A stretch of 64,000 nucleotides of DNA from Paramacrobiotus metropolitanus (lineage: Eukaryota; Tardigrada; Eutardigrada; Parachela; Macrobiotidae). The position numbers and the translations under genes are program-made. The stretch spans positions 1-64,000 of the forward strand of contig NW_026570397.1 of assembly GCF_019649055.1 (NCBI RefSeq), in the 5' to 3' direction. Positions within the stretch are counted from its first letter, which is position 1. Every line of letters starts with the position of its first letter. Under the pieces are notes generated by a model. The model was not told the DNA's origin and did no database searches. It was given only the letters and a program-made list of their open reading frames with translations. Of this stretch, positions 10,953 through 23,441 are shown piece after piece.

Positions 10953-13900
10953 TTACACCGGGAAAAGTGTTATCCGTTCCGCCCGCCACCGGGCGACGGC
11001 CAGCAGCCCGGCGAGTAATAAGATCCCCCAGGAAAGCGGTGCCCGCGCGGGGGGCGCCCCGTTGCAGCCGTCGGTGAAGCAGGCCTCCAGGCATCCGCGC
11101 ACGTAGCGGTCGTTGAGGAAGAAGCCGCCGCAGTGGTTCTGCCGGACGATCTCCGTGTCCGAGGTCAGACTGCCGCCGTCCAAGGCACACGCCCGCACCA
11201 CCATCTTCTCCCCGGTGTCCGCTGCAATGCACCAAGAACAATCACTAAAGCACGTTACGCGCCGGGAGCGCTTGACGCACAGCGCTTGATTAGGCGGATG
11301 ACTAGCAGCGAGGCACGCGCGCCGGCTATTCTTAGCGACGGCCCTACCTGCGCCCCCGCGCACCGGCATCCTTAGCTAATAATCCGCGATTACAGGTAGC
11401 CGTTGATTTCCAACAACCGGGCAGGCTCACTGACCGGCTACGCTGCTATTGATTTAAATAAATTGCCGGACAATCGTCACCTCTACGCAATTACGCAAAG
11501 ACCTTTAATTAAGTGTGCCGCTGTGACGGAGACGACTAATCAAGGCTTGACGACAGCAGGGGAAATGAAGCAGAAATTGAAACAGTTTTGGGCCGTTGTT
11601 GAAATGATTTTAAAAAGAACTGCAATAAATTAAAATTTAAAAAAATTTTATTTTGCGATATTTTGACGGTTAGCAATCTTTTTACTTAGTCGGCATTTAA
11701 ATAGATTAATTTCTCCAGATTAAAATTTTTTTTTAAAAAATAACAGTTTTAAAAAATTATGTTTCTCGCTTCAAACCGTTTCTGGTGCTTGGAGCCCGAA
11801 TTGATTTTGGAATGATTTGATTTGAAGCTTGAAATATGGAACGTCGAAATGGTCATGTCAACCGCTCCAAGAAGCACGACGATGCAATCAATAATTTTGT
11901 TTCCTGTTCGTTGAGAAAAACATCCTACCCTAAGATTAAGCATCCCGTTTAACTGAACATAAGAAAAAAATCAGCGTAGCTGCGTTTAAGCGGCCGTCCG
12001 CCGCATCCAGGGGTGTTTATGCGCTGACAATACTGATAGGAATTAAAGCCGGGATTAAGCCGGCATTATAGCGGGACTGTTTATGCGCAGGCAATGCGGC
12101 GTTGGCAGCCGCATTCATCCTGATCCGCGCGCACAGGCGCACACGTAAACGGCCAGCTGGGAATTGCGCGTTCATGTTTAAATTATCCTGACCGCGGCCG
12201 GATGCGGATGCAGCGCGAATACTGAATCTACATTCAATGCCGGCCAGACAAACAATCAGCCGCACAATGAACCGTCATTCATAAGCAGCCGCGGATGCCG
12301 GCAGAACGAGGGCACGACACCGTATCGATTAAGTAATTGCGCGCGACTACCGGTGTTTTCACGGGAAACCGGGAAGTTGGCGGATAATTAAGGAAACTCG
12401 CTGAGTGCGTAAGAAACACAGGTCCTTTATACCGGCATTAAAACGTGATTAAGTTTAATGCGGTAAAGGTTAATCTGGGTGGCAGCTAACCAGGATCTGC
12501 GCAGGAGAACGAGCGCTGTCCGGTTATCTTGGGCGGGTCGTGTATTGCATAGGTGGGAAGTAAGTGAACGTTGCCGATTAACACTCGCACTACTTCGAGT
12601 TCGATCTAAGCTGTATTTTTCAGCTGAGCTGCCACAGCGGGCGGCTGTCGTTGCGGCAAGGGTCGGGAATGCGGCCGCAGTAGTGCGACTGGGATTTCGG
12701 TGCCGGTACTTTCCTTAATTAACTGACAAAAATCAATTACAGTGGTGCAGAGAGCCATGCTTACAGAAGTGGCCGGCCAGCTTAAGGCAGGCGGTGGCGG
12801 GGAAGGCGGTCTTGCGGGATTTGCGGGCGCCGTAGCAGCCGCGCTGCAGGTAGATGAAGGAGCCGTTGGGGTGCGCGGCCTTGTTGTGCAGCTGCAGGTT
12901 GAGGCCGGCGTTGCTGTCCAGGTGGCCGCCGGGCGGGACCATGGGCAGCGGCTGCGGCTGCAGCTCCACGCCGGTCTCGGCGACGGCCGTCTGCTGCACG
13001 GCGATGGGGTCGAAGGGGTCCTCGCACAGCGGGTCGTTGCCGGCCAGCGAGGAGCACACGTAGCAGTCGATCTGCAGGGAACCTGTGGCAACAACACAAC
13101 CGTTCAACTTTTTTCATCGTTGCTCATCAGAGGATTTTGTTAACGTATTTCATATACATATGTACACGGATGCGTCAAATTTTTTTCATAACTGGCTCAT
13201 CAGATTGCAATTTGCTAACGCTTTTTTCATCGTTGCTCATCAGAGGATTTTGTTGGAATTTTTTATATACCACGCTTGGATAACTACATGGGTTAACAAG
13301 TTAAACGCTGCCGGTGGCATGCATATACTCGTATACTGCACATCAGCGATCGATGATTCATCACGTTGACTTGATCGCGTTCGGATCGAAGCGGATGTGG
13401 CGCACACACACAACACACACACGTAACCGGCAAAACAGGGATAAAATTAGCCGCCGAATCCGAGTCGACCCGATAAAATTTAATACCAGCCACACGTACA
13501 CAGCACACACACACAGCACACTCGTGGCGTGTTGACTTGGTGGGAGAAAGCCTTAATTGAAAAACACACTGGCTGGCATGGCCACATTGGCCAGCACTCA
13601 TCCTGCCATTATGCAAATGCCCACGCCTGCATCTGCGCGCACGGCTTAGTGGCGCTGGAGTGTGGACACACCGTGACCCTTTTTGAGGCATCCTGCACTG
13701 TACTGCGTTCAATTGGCGCGATCCTGTTGGCATTGATTGCGCGTGCGTGCGCGACAACGGGCTTCTTCAATTTAAAGCATTGTCACCGCGGCCCTCTCGT
13801 GCACGCCACTACAGCGCCGTAACCGGGAAAACGGCCGACAATCAACTGTACTTGTAGCGTTTATCAAAACAAAACACTGGAACGTCGTGTGCCAGTATAA

Positions 13901-14459
13901 CACGCAAGTGAGGAGGCCAATTAATCTGACTGCTTATTTTTCTTCTACGAGTATCACACCGGTCTCTATCGATTAACACTCGCATTATTCCACGTTCGAT
14001 TTACGCCGCATTTTTATATGCATCGTGAAAGCAGTCTGGTTACAAACGATGAATTGATTGTTCGATTTTATTAGTTCAGAGAACATCATATTTTACGAAA
14101 ATCAGAAAGGAACGGAATGGGAATTTCGTCTGAAACCTTCAAGATAAACTTTGGCATTACGCTGCCGTACCGAGCGGTTGCAACTGCGTCAAGCGCCGGA
14201 CGTTTCTGAATTTCCATCATTTTAAATTGTCAGAATAAACTTTTTCGTGGGACATAAAACATTTTAGACAGGAAAGTGATTTCCGCATTAATACAGGTAA
14301 CTGTCAAGAAAATCGCCCGCGTGCATTAGGAGCTATGCGTCTTGAAAGTTAAAATAGTGGCAGCGTTAAAAAAAAAGATTTACCTGTGATCAGCGAGAGG
14401 AGCATGACGGTGATCCACAAGGATCCGCGATTAATATACACCATCAGCGGAATCCACAT
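10953..14459 (-). CDS. Ly6/quiver-like three-finger GPI-anchored protein
   Basis: Exons 14384-14459, 12765-13082 and 10953-11221 join in phase to 220 residues. The start MWIPLMVYINRG leads a signal peptide (to about residue 26). The ectodomain opens with IDCYVCSS and LCEDPFDP, as in the quiver/sleepless branch of the Ly6/uPAR superfamily, then CLKLAGHFSDTGEKMVVRAC and the closing CFTDGCN (Cys184-Asn185). A hydrophobic tail (SWGILLLAGLLAV) fits a GPI signal. Such proteins sit on the outer membrane leaflet; Drosophila quiver tunes Shaker channels and nicotinic receptors. The first finger carries about 60 extra Pro/Gln-rich residues compared with quiver. An upstream in-frame ATG at 14537 would add 26 residues; I prefer 14459 because the signal peptide then begins near Met1. 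Confidence 0.8.
11222..12764 (-). other. Intron 2 of the Ly6 gene
   Basis: About 1.5 kb, bounded by a GTAAGC donor and TTGCAG acceptor. It contains an AT-rich part (11630-11950), then a GC-richer island at about 12000-12480 with many GCCGG, GCGC and TAAT words, which looks like regulatory sequence. No exon-like frame was found. Confidence 0.45.
14095..14216 (+). repeat. Dispersed repeat family A copy
   Basis: Runs from a GGAACGGAATGGGAATTTC-like block to CTGCCGTACCGAGCGGTTGC and CAAGCGCCGGACG. It is in the first intron of the Ly6 gene and is the clearest plus-strand copy in the window. Confidence 0.6.
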
Positions 14460-16568
14460 GGCTGTGCCAGTTCCAGCGATGACGGCCGACGGTGGCCCAC
14501 AATCCAATGCAAACAGTATCGATGCCGGGGCACCCAATTAAAGGGCAGGCAAAGGTTGCGTCGCGGATGCGGCGGCCGCCACGAAGCAGGAAGAATCGTT
14601 GGGCCAACGAGCGCCGGCAGGGTTTGCAGAAGGGGAATTCACAATTTGCGGGATCAAACGTGGAGCAACGGGGCGTGATGGATGGGCAGCGCGTGGATGG
14701 GCACGGTATGGAATTATGCGGGCTGGATTGGGGAAGAAGGGGAAGAGAAGAGGAGAGCGCGTATTATCGGCGCATCAGTGGATTTCAGGCGCAGATTGTG
14801 CGCAGGCAGTAATCAGCGGTGGGTTATGTGCTGTTCGGCGGGAAAGATGAGCGAGTGAGTGGCGGTCCCGCGGGAAATCCACAAGGTGAAGGTAATTGCA
14901 GCGGGATGTGGATGGCAGGATGCAGGTGGGAAGAGAAGAGACAGGATACATATTTCTGATTGCCACCGCATATCGGTGTATCTCGCGCCCAACACAATAC
15001 GCTATTAGCCTAACGAAGCCATCGTCTTGGCTGAAGCTATTAATGCACTGCCCGTCGAGGCAGCGTGCGGGCTGGATCGTAGTCGTACGGGATGGATTGG
15101 CGGAAGGACGGGCCGATTGATGCCAGCGTGGATCGACTGGGAAAAGGACTGCGTTCACAGGAGAATGCCTGGGGAGCGAGCGAGCGAGCGAGCTGCTCTT
15201 CCATGGGCTTGCAGTGTAGGAGAGACAGAGAGAGGAAAAAAGAGAAGCCAGCAAGACAGAATGAACGCCGGGATGAGCGATCGCAAGAGTAAAGCGAGTG
15301 TCTCAATTTCGAAGCGAACCGAGCTTTGATACGTTGCTCCACCGCACGAGGCGGCTGTATGCAGTGGCCACGCCCACACATACGGTAAGGGAAGCCTCTT
15401 CGAGCGGTGGATTTGCTGTAGCGCTTGGAAACTGAGACACGCCCTAAGTGTACGTACGGCAGCGGCCGTGTACAGTGCACAGTGTATCCGCCATCCGGCC
15501 GGCGATATAATCGATATGGCACCGGCCGCGCTAAACGCTGCGTGCAGCATTCAGTGTACGCACAGCTGCACAGTTTATTAGCGTCCGCCGATTACGACGG
15601 ACGATACACATCCGCCACAATCACAGTCTTTCCGACTGTACGCTTGCTGCGGTTGTGACTGTAGCAGTATGTCTGGTAAATATTTTTATTGCGCGTTTGA
15701 TCTCAATCATCTAATCAGCCGCCTAATCGCTGCTCGCTGACTGACGGGACCATGCAGCGGCGTGCGGCATGCACGAAGGGACACCGCAATGTGTACTTCA
15801 AATGCACCGTTTGCACGTAGCGGAACCAGTGGAACTGGAGAGAAAAGTGCGCAACGGAAGCGCCAGTGAATTTGCTTAATTAAAGGAAGATGCGCTGTCA
15901 AGGGGAAACGGACACCGCGAGTTATTTCCGACAACATTCAAGGGCGTTGCCGAATAGATAATGAGAATTACAAATGAGAAACGATTTGTCATTTGCTGCT
16001 GCTTCCTGTTGCAACTGGTGAAAATGATACTCGAAGCCTTAAATCAAGGACGCCTTTCACAACTCAAATTTTATTTATTTCCATAAAAGTCAGATGAGCA
16101 CATCGCAGGTTAACAACAGTTTATCACTTACGCGGATGCATTCGTCGGCTTTCCTAACTGCAAGCCTGTGGCTGCGGTAGATCAGTAACCGGCATTCTAT
16201 ATGCAAGTTAATTAGTAACGCTTATAATCAATTAGTGACAAAAATGCCAAACAAAGAGAATAAGTGTTCTGTGTGCTGATTACGCCGTGTTTGAAGTATT
16301 TACACGGGTAGAGTCGCAAGCACATGCCTCGTCATAAATTCTTAAGAAAAACTCGAAAGGTCACAAGTGCCGGCTGTGTATACTAGCCGCTTCCATAGGT
16401 ACGTCTATATGAAATTATTACGAATTTACATTGCAAAATGTTATAACCATATCCGGACGTCGTTCCGGAAAAAGAAAACATTCTCGACAGTTGCTATAGA
16501 AATATTCCGCTTCGAAAACTCAAGGGCGACGAATCGCGCCGGTTTGCAGTGGAAGGTTTCTTCCGCGG
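14460..16568. other. Intergenic region between Ly6 gene and PIP-box gene
   Basis: This is 2.1 kb with the Ly6 upstream region, a GC-rich stretch at 14500-15700 and AT-rich sequence before the PIP-box gene's 3' end. Many overlapping short ORFs on both strands are typical of GC-rich noncoding DNA, and no family match was seen. Confidence 0.4.
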
Positions 16569-18443
16569 CTAGAGTCTCCAGGGCAGACCGCAGGCGCGGC
16601 AGAGGCCGTTGCGGGCCCAGGCGTAGGGGTGCTGCGTGCAGTTGGCCTGGCGGATGTGGAAGGAGTCGGGGTGGCGGCTGGGCTGGTAGGATTCGTTGTT
16701 GCGGAACCAGCGCTGCTGGCGCTCGTCGTACTGCGGCAGGGCTGGCGGGGGCGCCCCTGTCGGTTCGAGGTCGGGCACCGGCATCCCGGGCTCCCAACCG
16801 TCATAGGCGTCGCCCACGTCCTGGCTGATCATGACCTCACTGCTGCTGCCGGACTGCCCGGACAGGCGCCGGTAGTGCTCGTCCATGCGCCCGCGCCGCC
16901 CGAAAAAATCCCGTAATGTGCTCTGCTTGGCTGGTCGCTGTCCTCCCGCCCGGTTGTTGTTGGCGCCTGAAAGGAATCGGTACTTTATAAGCTGCGTATA
17001 TAAAGGCAAAGAAAAATCCAATATAACTGGCTTCCCGGTGACCTTTAGATTGAACAAGCCAAGAAACGTCAAATGACCAAACCCACATATCCAGAAACAC
17101 AGCGTTACATATTTGTACATATAATTATTGTTTTGGAAAATAACTTGTTTCGTGACCGCTCCGTAGATGTCCCTGTTTGACAGAACTGCAGACTCAAGGT
17201 GATCTTAGAAATGCTGCTCATATGCGGTGGTGAGATCCGTAATTAAAATTTCATGAATCAATAATGTAAGTAATGTACTTGTACAGAGATGTTTTGGCTC
17301 GGCAGTAAGGAATTATGGATGTAGTTTTTAAGTTAGAATTTTGCCTGGAGTGTGCGCAGTTAGTGTTACAGTGTTCACACACACATACGCTCTGTACACA
17401 CATAATCTTGACTGGGTTTTTACGGTTAAAAATCTGTATGCAGTATGCCGGTGCTTTATCATGCTATGTCGATGTATGTATACTGACTGCGTTATAACAA
17501 TAGTAATTGTTTGGTTTCCCGGAGGGTGTTTGGTGAGCAACACGCGAGTATTTTCACACTTACTTAGAAGGTTATAGACTGTAGGTGCGTGTGCGCTGCA
17601 TTCTTGTTCCTTTCGTTAACAGTCATCTTGGATAAACGGTAATCGCGTCCATGATTATCATAAACGCGATTACGCGAACTTTATTGGTAAAGACAACCGG
17701 CTATTTATTGCACTATTTGTTAAAAGTGCAAATAGGAAGGAAGAATTGTAATTGTTTTGCTGCGCAGATTAGTTAACGTTACTTTTACTCAGCTAGTACA
17801 GTACTTTAACAGTACTGTGCTTGTAACGATTATTTTGCACATAATCGAGTGTAATATTAATGGAGGTTTGTTTGAGTGGGTGCAAAAAACTTAACGTTAA
17901 AAATGTCTGACAAATTAAAAAAATATATAACAAATTAATAAAAAAGATAGTAACACTCTTCTTGGAAGCGGAATTGCCATAGCAGCTTAAAGTAGCGTGC
18001 TGTACCTGCGGGCCGGGGAGAATTGGCAGGATCGGTATCGCGCCCGTGAGGAGAGCCGGGGCGCATGGCCGCATCACTGGCGCGCTGACGCCCATTGCGA
18101 GACGGCTCCACCAGCAGTGGATTGGTGTGCAGCTAAAAGAATAACCGTCATATGCCGGATAAAGGAAACCTCTCTTCCCTCTACAGTGTACACTGTACTT
18201 GCTACTGCTATGAGTGTATTGTGCACGGTCCCTTCTCATGTTAATTGGGACAAATTCTTCATTTGATCATATTTGTTGAGCGAAGCTCGCCTTGTACATA
18301 TTGGGAAATAAAGACCATAACTTGCTACTTACCGAATACGCCAGTGATCCGTGCCGGTCCCGCGGATACTGAGGCGCCCCACCGGCCGCTCCCATGTCCA
18401 GGTGCACCGGCACCGGAAGGCGATTTCTCCCCTCCATCGCCAT
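16569..18443 (-). CDS. Unrecognised protein with PIP box and C-terminal CHCC motif
   Basis: Exons 18333-18443, 18006-18132 and 16569-16966 join in phase to 211 residues; an in-frame stop sits just upstream of the ATG at 18443. I recognise no family. Two motifs stand out. Residues 94-101, QSTLRDFF, fit the PCNA-interacting peptide consensus Q-x-x-[ILM]-x-x-[FY]-[FY] exactly, with basic flanks (AK before, GRRGR after), as in p21 and other replication/repair partners. The last 25 residues carry C189-x2-H192-x9-C202-x2-C205, a possible zinc site. The rest is Pro/Arg/Gly-rich and probably disordered, with no signal peptide or membrane segment. A nuclear role at replication forks is inference from the PIP box only. 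Confidence 0.7.
18231..18317 (+). repeat. Dispersed repeat B, copy 1 (intronic)
   Basis: About 85 bases, beginning TTCTCATGTTAATTGGGACA and ending near AATAAAGAC, recur at 31611-31690. Both copies lie in introns of minus-strand genes in the same orientation. Confidence 0.55.
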
Positions 18444-19299
18444 CGCGTGTCGTCACCGTCGGACGAGGTAGAGACAAAAGATCGCTCTTGGGGATAATTA
18501 CAAAAAATGTTTGTTTGCTGGAAAAAAAACTGAAATCGTCGCATGTAGATTTGGTTTGTACTGCATACTGCGCGTCATAACTGCCATTGAAAAAAGCGCT
18601 GTGTCGCATGGCAGCGGAGTCAGGCCGGTCACGATCATCTCCGCGGGCTATTTACCGTCGGACGGCCGTCAGTCAGCGCAAGTTATTTTCCCGTATTTTT
18701 CTTGCATATTCATTCTCCACCAGCGTTTATTTTATTCTGGAGCTTTTTCCTTAGTTTTTCCGTACCGCAAAACGTCACATACTTAATTATACTCGTATAA
18801 TTACAAAATTTTCTTAATGAAAATTATAAACAAATCAGGTACGCGCCGGAAACTTACAACCTATATTTTTCAAAATCTACCTGAATAAATTCTGATGGCT
18901 GATGAATTTGATCAATTATTCGGCTGTTTTCCGCAAATTTTCTTGGAGGCGTGACGATTCGGTGTGCATGGTAATTACGGAAAGCACAGGCCGCAGGCGC
19001 ACCCCGGTCATTTTGTTGATTGTGTCAACGCATTCCGCAGAATATGTTCATGTATCTGTACAGCCGCAACGTCAAGCAAGTCATAAACAGAATTCCGGTG
19101 AATCTCAGCGTATTTGTGTATGGCATTTGAAGCAAACAATCTAGAAAATTGGCTGGTACATTAATGGTAATGTACCTAGGTGCAGCAAATTCGAAACGTT
19201 AGTTAAATCGCAAGTTATCTCTCGTTACATTGCACTGAAGAGCGGCAATGCTCTGTATCGGCGAGGTACCGGTACATTGCTGTACTCGAATATGGATGT

Positions 19300-20230
19300 T
19301 TGGCGTCAAAAATGGATACATACATTAAAACTTTCGCTTTCGCGCACTCCGAATCACTTTTTTGTAATACGTACTTTAGGCTTGGGCTAATGCCACATCA
19401 GTTCACAACAAAACACTATTGTCACTACAGTCCACATCACGATTTGGCTAATGGCACTACAAAGGGTTCATTTGACTTTTGTTTTCGTATGCACAACAGT
19501 TCGCTAATGGCACTACTACAGTCAATTGACCACCTGTTTCATAAACTACAAAACGCTAACGACACTACATAAATGATTCAGAAAATATTTACAGCGGAAA
19601 CGTTAACATAGTAGGTGTTGCAGCCTTTGGCATTCTACCTGGCAAGTGCATGTACACAGCTTATACATATATAATGTAAATGACAGTAATGACTTTGGGT
19701 GTTTTTTAAATGTGTAAATTCGAAATATTATTAGTGTCTACCTGCGCCGGCTTTTTGTTACGTTAATAGACTATTGCCTGAATAAAGTTAAAGTAGCATT
19801 AGCGCAATGTACAGATAGTGGATGTGTACTAGAGTCAATTGATTAGTTGTAGTGTTATTAGCGTTTTGTAGTTTTTTCATAAAAAAGTCAAATGACTCTT
19901 TTGTAGTGCCATTAGCCAAATTGTGATGTGGACTGTAGTGACAATAGTGTTTTGATGTGAACTGTAGTGGCAATAGCGTTCGCCAATACTTTACAGTATG
20001 TCACTCTAAAGCTAAATGATTTGTAAACATTGCCCTGAAAACCGTTTGCGCACGTAACATCCGGTTGCCGAGATATGGCGTACTAAAATGGGTGAAAAGT
20101 TAAAATGCATTGTTGTGTACCAAAAGTCTGGCTATTAGCCGATCTTCTTGAAACTTTGCTACAAAAGACACATGGCCATAAGGTCGAAAGTGAACCAGTT
20201 TCAGGTTCATAGCACTTTCCCATAATTTAA
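19300..20230. repeat. Copy of foldback family C, interrupted by an inverted-repeat insertion
   Basis: The outer parts (19310-19365 and 19995-20225) match the family element at 24063-24658: CTTTCGCTTTCGCGCACTCC on one side and CCTGAAAACCGTTTGCGC plus ACCAAAAGTCT on the other. Between them lies an unrelated inverted repeat (19371-19990). Confidence 0.6.
19371..19990. repeat. Inverted-repeat insertion with CTAATGGCACTAC subrepeats
   Basis: Arms of about 180 bases (19385-19572 and the reverse complement of 19800-19980) share AAAACACTATTGTCACTACA and GGCTAATGGCACTACAAA. The spacer is about 230 bases. It looks like a MITE or foldback element with internal tandem CTAATGGCACTAC units. Confidence 0.65.
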
Positions 20231-20886
20231 AAACGAATTTTAAAACATAATTAGTTGTGTATTTTGGTGATACTGTGCTAAATTCTATCGTTCTATCTAC
20301 AATACATCCGCGTAATCACGTGCTCATAACACAATTTCATATTCCATCATTAAAAATTCTCCCATTAATCTTTGGAGGAAGAAACGATAATTCAAAACCT
20401 TTTGGTGAATTACCACAGAATAGGCTAGGAGCTGACCTTTTTTCTTTGCAGTGATTCACTACATACGAGCGAGATTAACCCCAACATATTATTTTTCCAA
20501 AGAGCCAGTGAATTTATTAAAGCGTCATATTAACATGTAAACCGCTACCAGTATTCGTTATCAGGTCATTATCGCTTTATCAAGAGTCTACCTAACATTT
20601 ACGTCCTCCTTAACAGCATTCTGCCGGATAATCAGCGATATGGGAAAGAATAAATGATTTCAATGGCGGAAAACAGTTATTGTGGGAGACCGATAGTCTG
20701 CATGTTATTACCGGATAAGGTCATTGTCAGCCGCGGCCGATAAGGCGCTTCCATTTCATGGCTTAACTAAGTGTACGCTTTACGCTTGCTAAACGCTTTT
20801 CACGCTGTATACGCTTGACTGGTACCTCGAATTTTCCTGCGCTTAAGGAATATTCATCTACATATATTTGGCATAATCAGTAAAGG

Positions 20887-23441
20887 ATGCTGTCCCTCCA
20901 GGTTGTCTGCACGGTGCTCCTGCTATCGTCGACCATAACGTTGACGCTGGGAAATTTCGCGTATGTAACGGTTAACTGGAATATCGTTAATTTCGCCCAT
21001 GTATCTGCTGGCTAATCGATAAACCTGTGACTGCAGTGAGGATGCGGATCGCGCGGACACGACCACCTCCAAGTACCCGCTGCCCATGGGGGTGTGCTAC
21101 GAGGGCTTAGGCTGCTTCTACCGCAACGGCTCCTTCGAACACCTGACGCTGCCGCTCTCGCCCGACATCCTCACCACGCGCTTCTTCCTCTTCACCGCGC
21201 TCAACCAGACCTTCGCCACGGCCGATGAACTCAAGTGGAACGACCCGGCGTCCATCGCCGCGTCCGCCTTCCGACCCAACCGGCCCACGAGGGTCATCGC
21301 GCACGGCTTCACCATGAGCGGGATGGCGCAGAGCATCCAGCGCATCAAAAACTCCATCTTGCGACGGGTAATTTAATTAACAACAAGCATTTCTTAAGAA
21401 ACGTAGATTAGTCTTATGAGGGATGTTAGGAGCGGGAGAACGTCAACGTCATCATCGTGGACTACGAGCGGGCGGCGCAGGAGCCGCAGTACTGGGAAGC
21501 GGCGGCTAATAGTCAGGTGGTGGGCGCTCAGCTGGCCCGCGTCATCGACCATCTCATGTAATTAAAAAAAGGGAAAAATTTCCGGTGCGCGTGATACTAC
21601 ATGGTCCTGTCGTAGAAACCTCAAACAAGCCAGAGCCGGCAACTTCCACCTCATCGGCATTTCGCTCGGCTGCCAAGTGTCCGCGCATGCCGGCAAAAAG
21701 TACGTCGAAATGCTCATTGAATTTCAGTTAACTGCACCATAACCAGCCGGCTTCGGGCGTGCCTTACAGGTTGAAGGAATTCCGCAATGAACGGCCGGGA
21801 AAAATCACCGGTAAATCGGCGCTTGAGGGATTTCTCTGATTCGATCGGAGATGACCTTTGCAGCTACTGAAAGTTGTCGAAGACATGAAGAACTTAATGC
21901 TGGTGTAATATACCACAGCGCTGGATCCGGCGGGACCCCTGTTTGAAGGCTTCCCCTCGGTGGCCCGGCTGGCCAAGGGTGACGCGGACTTTGTGGAGGC
22001 CTACCACGGCAACGGGCTGCCGCTGTATGGCGGCGGTCTGGGCATGTGGTCGCAAGTGGGCGACATCGACTGTACGTCGTATAAATGATTGTGCTACGTC
22101 GTTGTGGTGATCGGCTTTATGTGTATGTCGCATAGGAGACCGCTTAATATAAGTTTGTGCTTATCCTTATTTTGTGTATTTGCAGTCTATCCCAACGGTG
22201 GCGAGTAAGACGGTCAGCGTTAATGGAACGGCAGTGTAGAAAGCGTTAACCTTGTCTGTAAACAGGGAGCAGCCCAGTTGTCCGCCGGCGCTGTGGGGCA
22301 CCATCTCCAGCATCATGAATCTGCAGCGTACGATAGATGACCTTTCCTTTGTCTACGTATATTTATTTAACAGCTTAATTAACAGCAATGTTAGTAGTGA
22401 GTGTTACTATGAATATAAAGTGTCTTTGGGCGATTTAGTGGGTCAGTTGGCGACGAGCGTGATCTGCAGCCACGCCCGGCCGGCCTACCTGGCCATCGAG
22501 AGCATCGAAGCGGCGCTCTCTGGCTGCCGGTTCACGTCGGTGCCCTGTGATTCCTACCAGGAATTTCTCGACGGGCAATGCAACACGCAGGAGCACCACC
22601 GCCAGGGCGGTCTCATGGGCATCTACGCCACCAACCGGCCTGCTTCCAAGAAGCACTTTCTCCTCACACTGGGCAACGCGCCCTACTGCGCCGGTATTTA
22701 GTTTATACGCCAATACCATAGTTGTAAAAATTAAAAAAAAACATCAGCAGAGATTTTTTTACAGCTAGAGTTTTCACGCAATTATAGCAGAGTGTGTACA
22801 CTAGTTGCAAAGTATATGCGTTGTATCCACACTCTGCCATACTTTGCAAAATTTATCATCGTGCAAATAAATGCAATTGCCGCATGATGATGGACGTGTT
22901 TGTTGAGCAGTGCAACTGAAGGCCACATTGACGCTCTCCCGAAGGTCGCGGGACGCCCGCGGCGTCTTCATCATCCAAGCGGTGGGAGCCGACACCTCGG
23001 CGGAAGCCCTGCCACTCGTCATCTCGTACGTCGCCTCTTGGCCATGACGCACCGGTTGCTCGTCGTCGGTTTGCGTTACTACGGCTGTTTCTTATATTTG
23101 TAGGAAGAACGAGCACGTCCTGCCCGGGGAAGGCTTCAGCGAGATGATCGCCACCAACGTGCCGCTGGCCGGCATCCGCCAGGTGCAGGTGCTGTATAAG
23201 CGCGCCTGCTACCTGGGCGTCTGCGCTGCCGACACCGTCCAGCTGGGCTCGGTGGAGCTGGAGCACACCACGGCCTTTTCCACGTAAGCCGGTCGTGACC
23301 TTTATCAATGGCGTTTCTTCGCTGACTGCTTGGGCGGTGTTTAGGGATGTTTTGCGGGTGTGCGGCAACGGCGTCCACCTTGTCTCCGAGCAGTGGACGA
23401 ATGTCGACGTGTCCGCCTCCCAGGCAGCCTGTGCCGATTGA
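20887..23441 (+). CDS. Pancreatic-type triacylglycerol lipase family protein
   Basis: Twelve exons (20887-20960, 21037-21367, 21430-21557, 21616-21699, 21770-21810, 21919-22071, 22186-22204, 22266-22327, 22439-22693, 22911-23025, 23104-23283, 23345-23441) join in phase to 512 residues. A signal peptide (MLSLQVVCTVLLLSS) precedes VCYEGLGCFYR, a hallmark of pancreatic lipases. The catalytic triad is visible: Ser194 in GISLGCQ, Asp222 in ALDPAGPLF and His309 in CSHARPAYL. HGFTMSG supplies the oxyanion-hole region. From about residue 383 the C-terminal half has the length and spacing of a PLAT domain. Secreted neutral-lipid or phospholipid hydrolysis is expected; the exact substrate is not readable from sequence. 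Exons as short as 19 bases are present. No degradation of key residues was seen. Confidence 0.93.

Larger units (their letters stand above)
18444..20886. other. Intergenic region between PIP-box gene and lipase
   Basis: This holds the PIP-box gene upstream region and the nested inverted-repeat elements at 19300-20230. The part just upstream of the lipase (about 20500-20800) has GCGATAAGG/GCCGATAAG and GCGCTT words that could be GATA-type regulatory sites. No gene was seen. Confidence 0.4.

Noticed and set aside
10583-11077. 164-codon plus-strand frame
   Set aside because: Its 3' part is antisense to the last exon of the Ly6 gene and the 5' part shows no protein-like pattern.
14775-15550. Overlapping long frames on both strands
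   Set aside because: GC-rich noncoding region. No frame has domain motifs, splice partners or a consistent start, and frames overlap on both strands.
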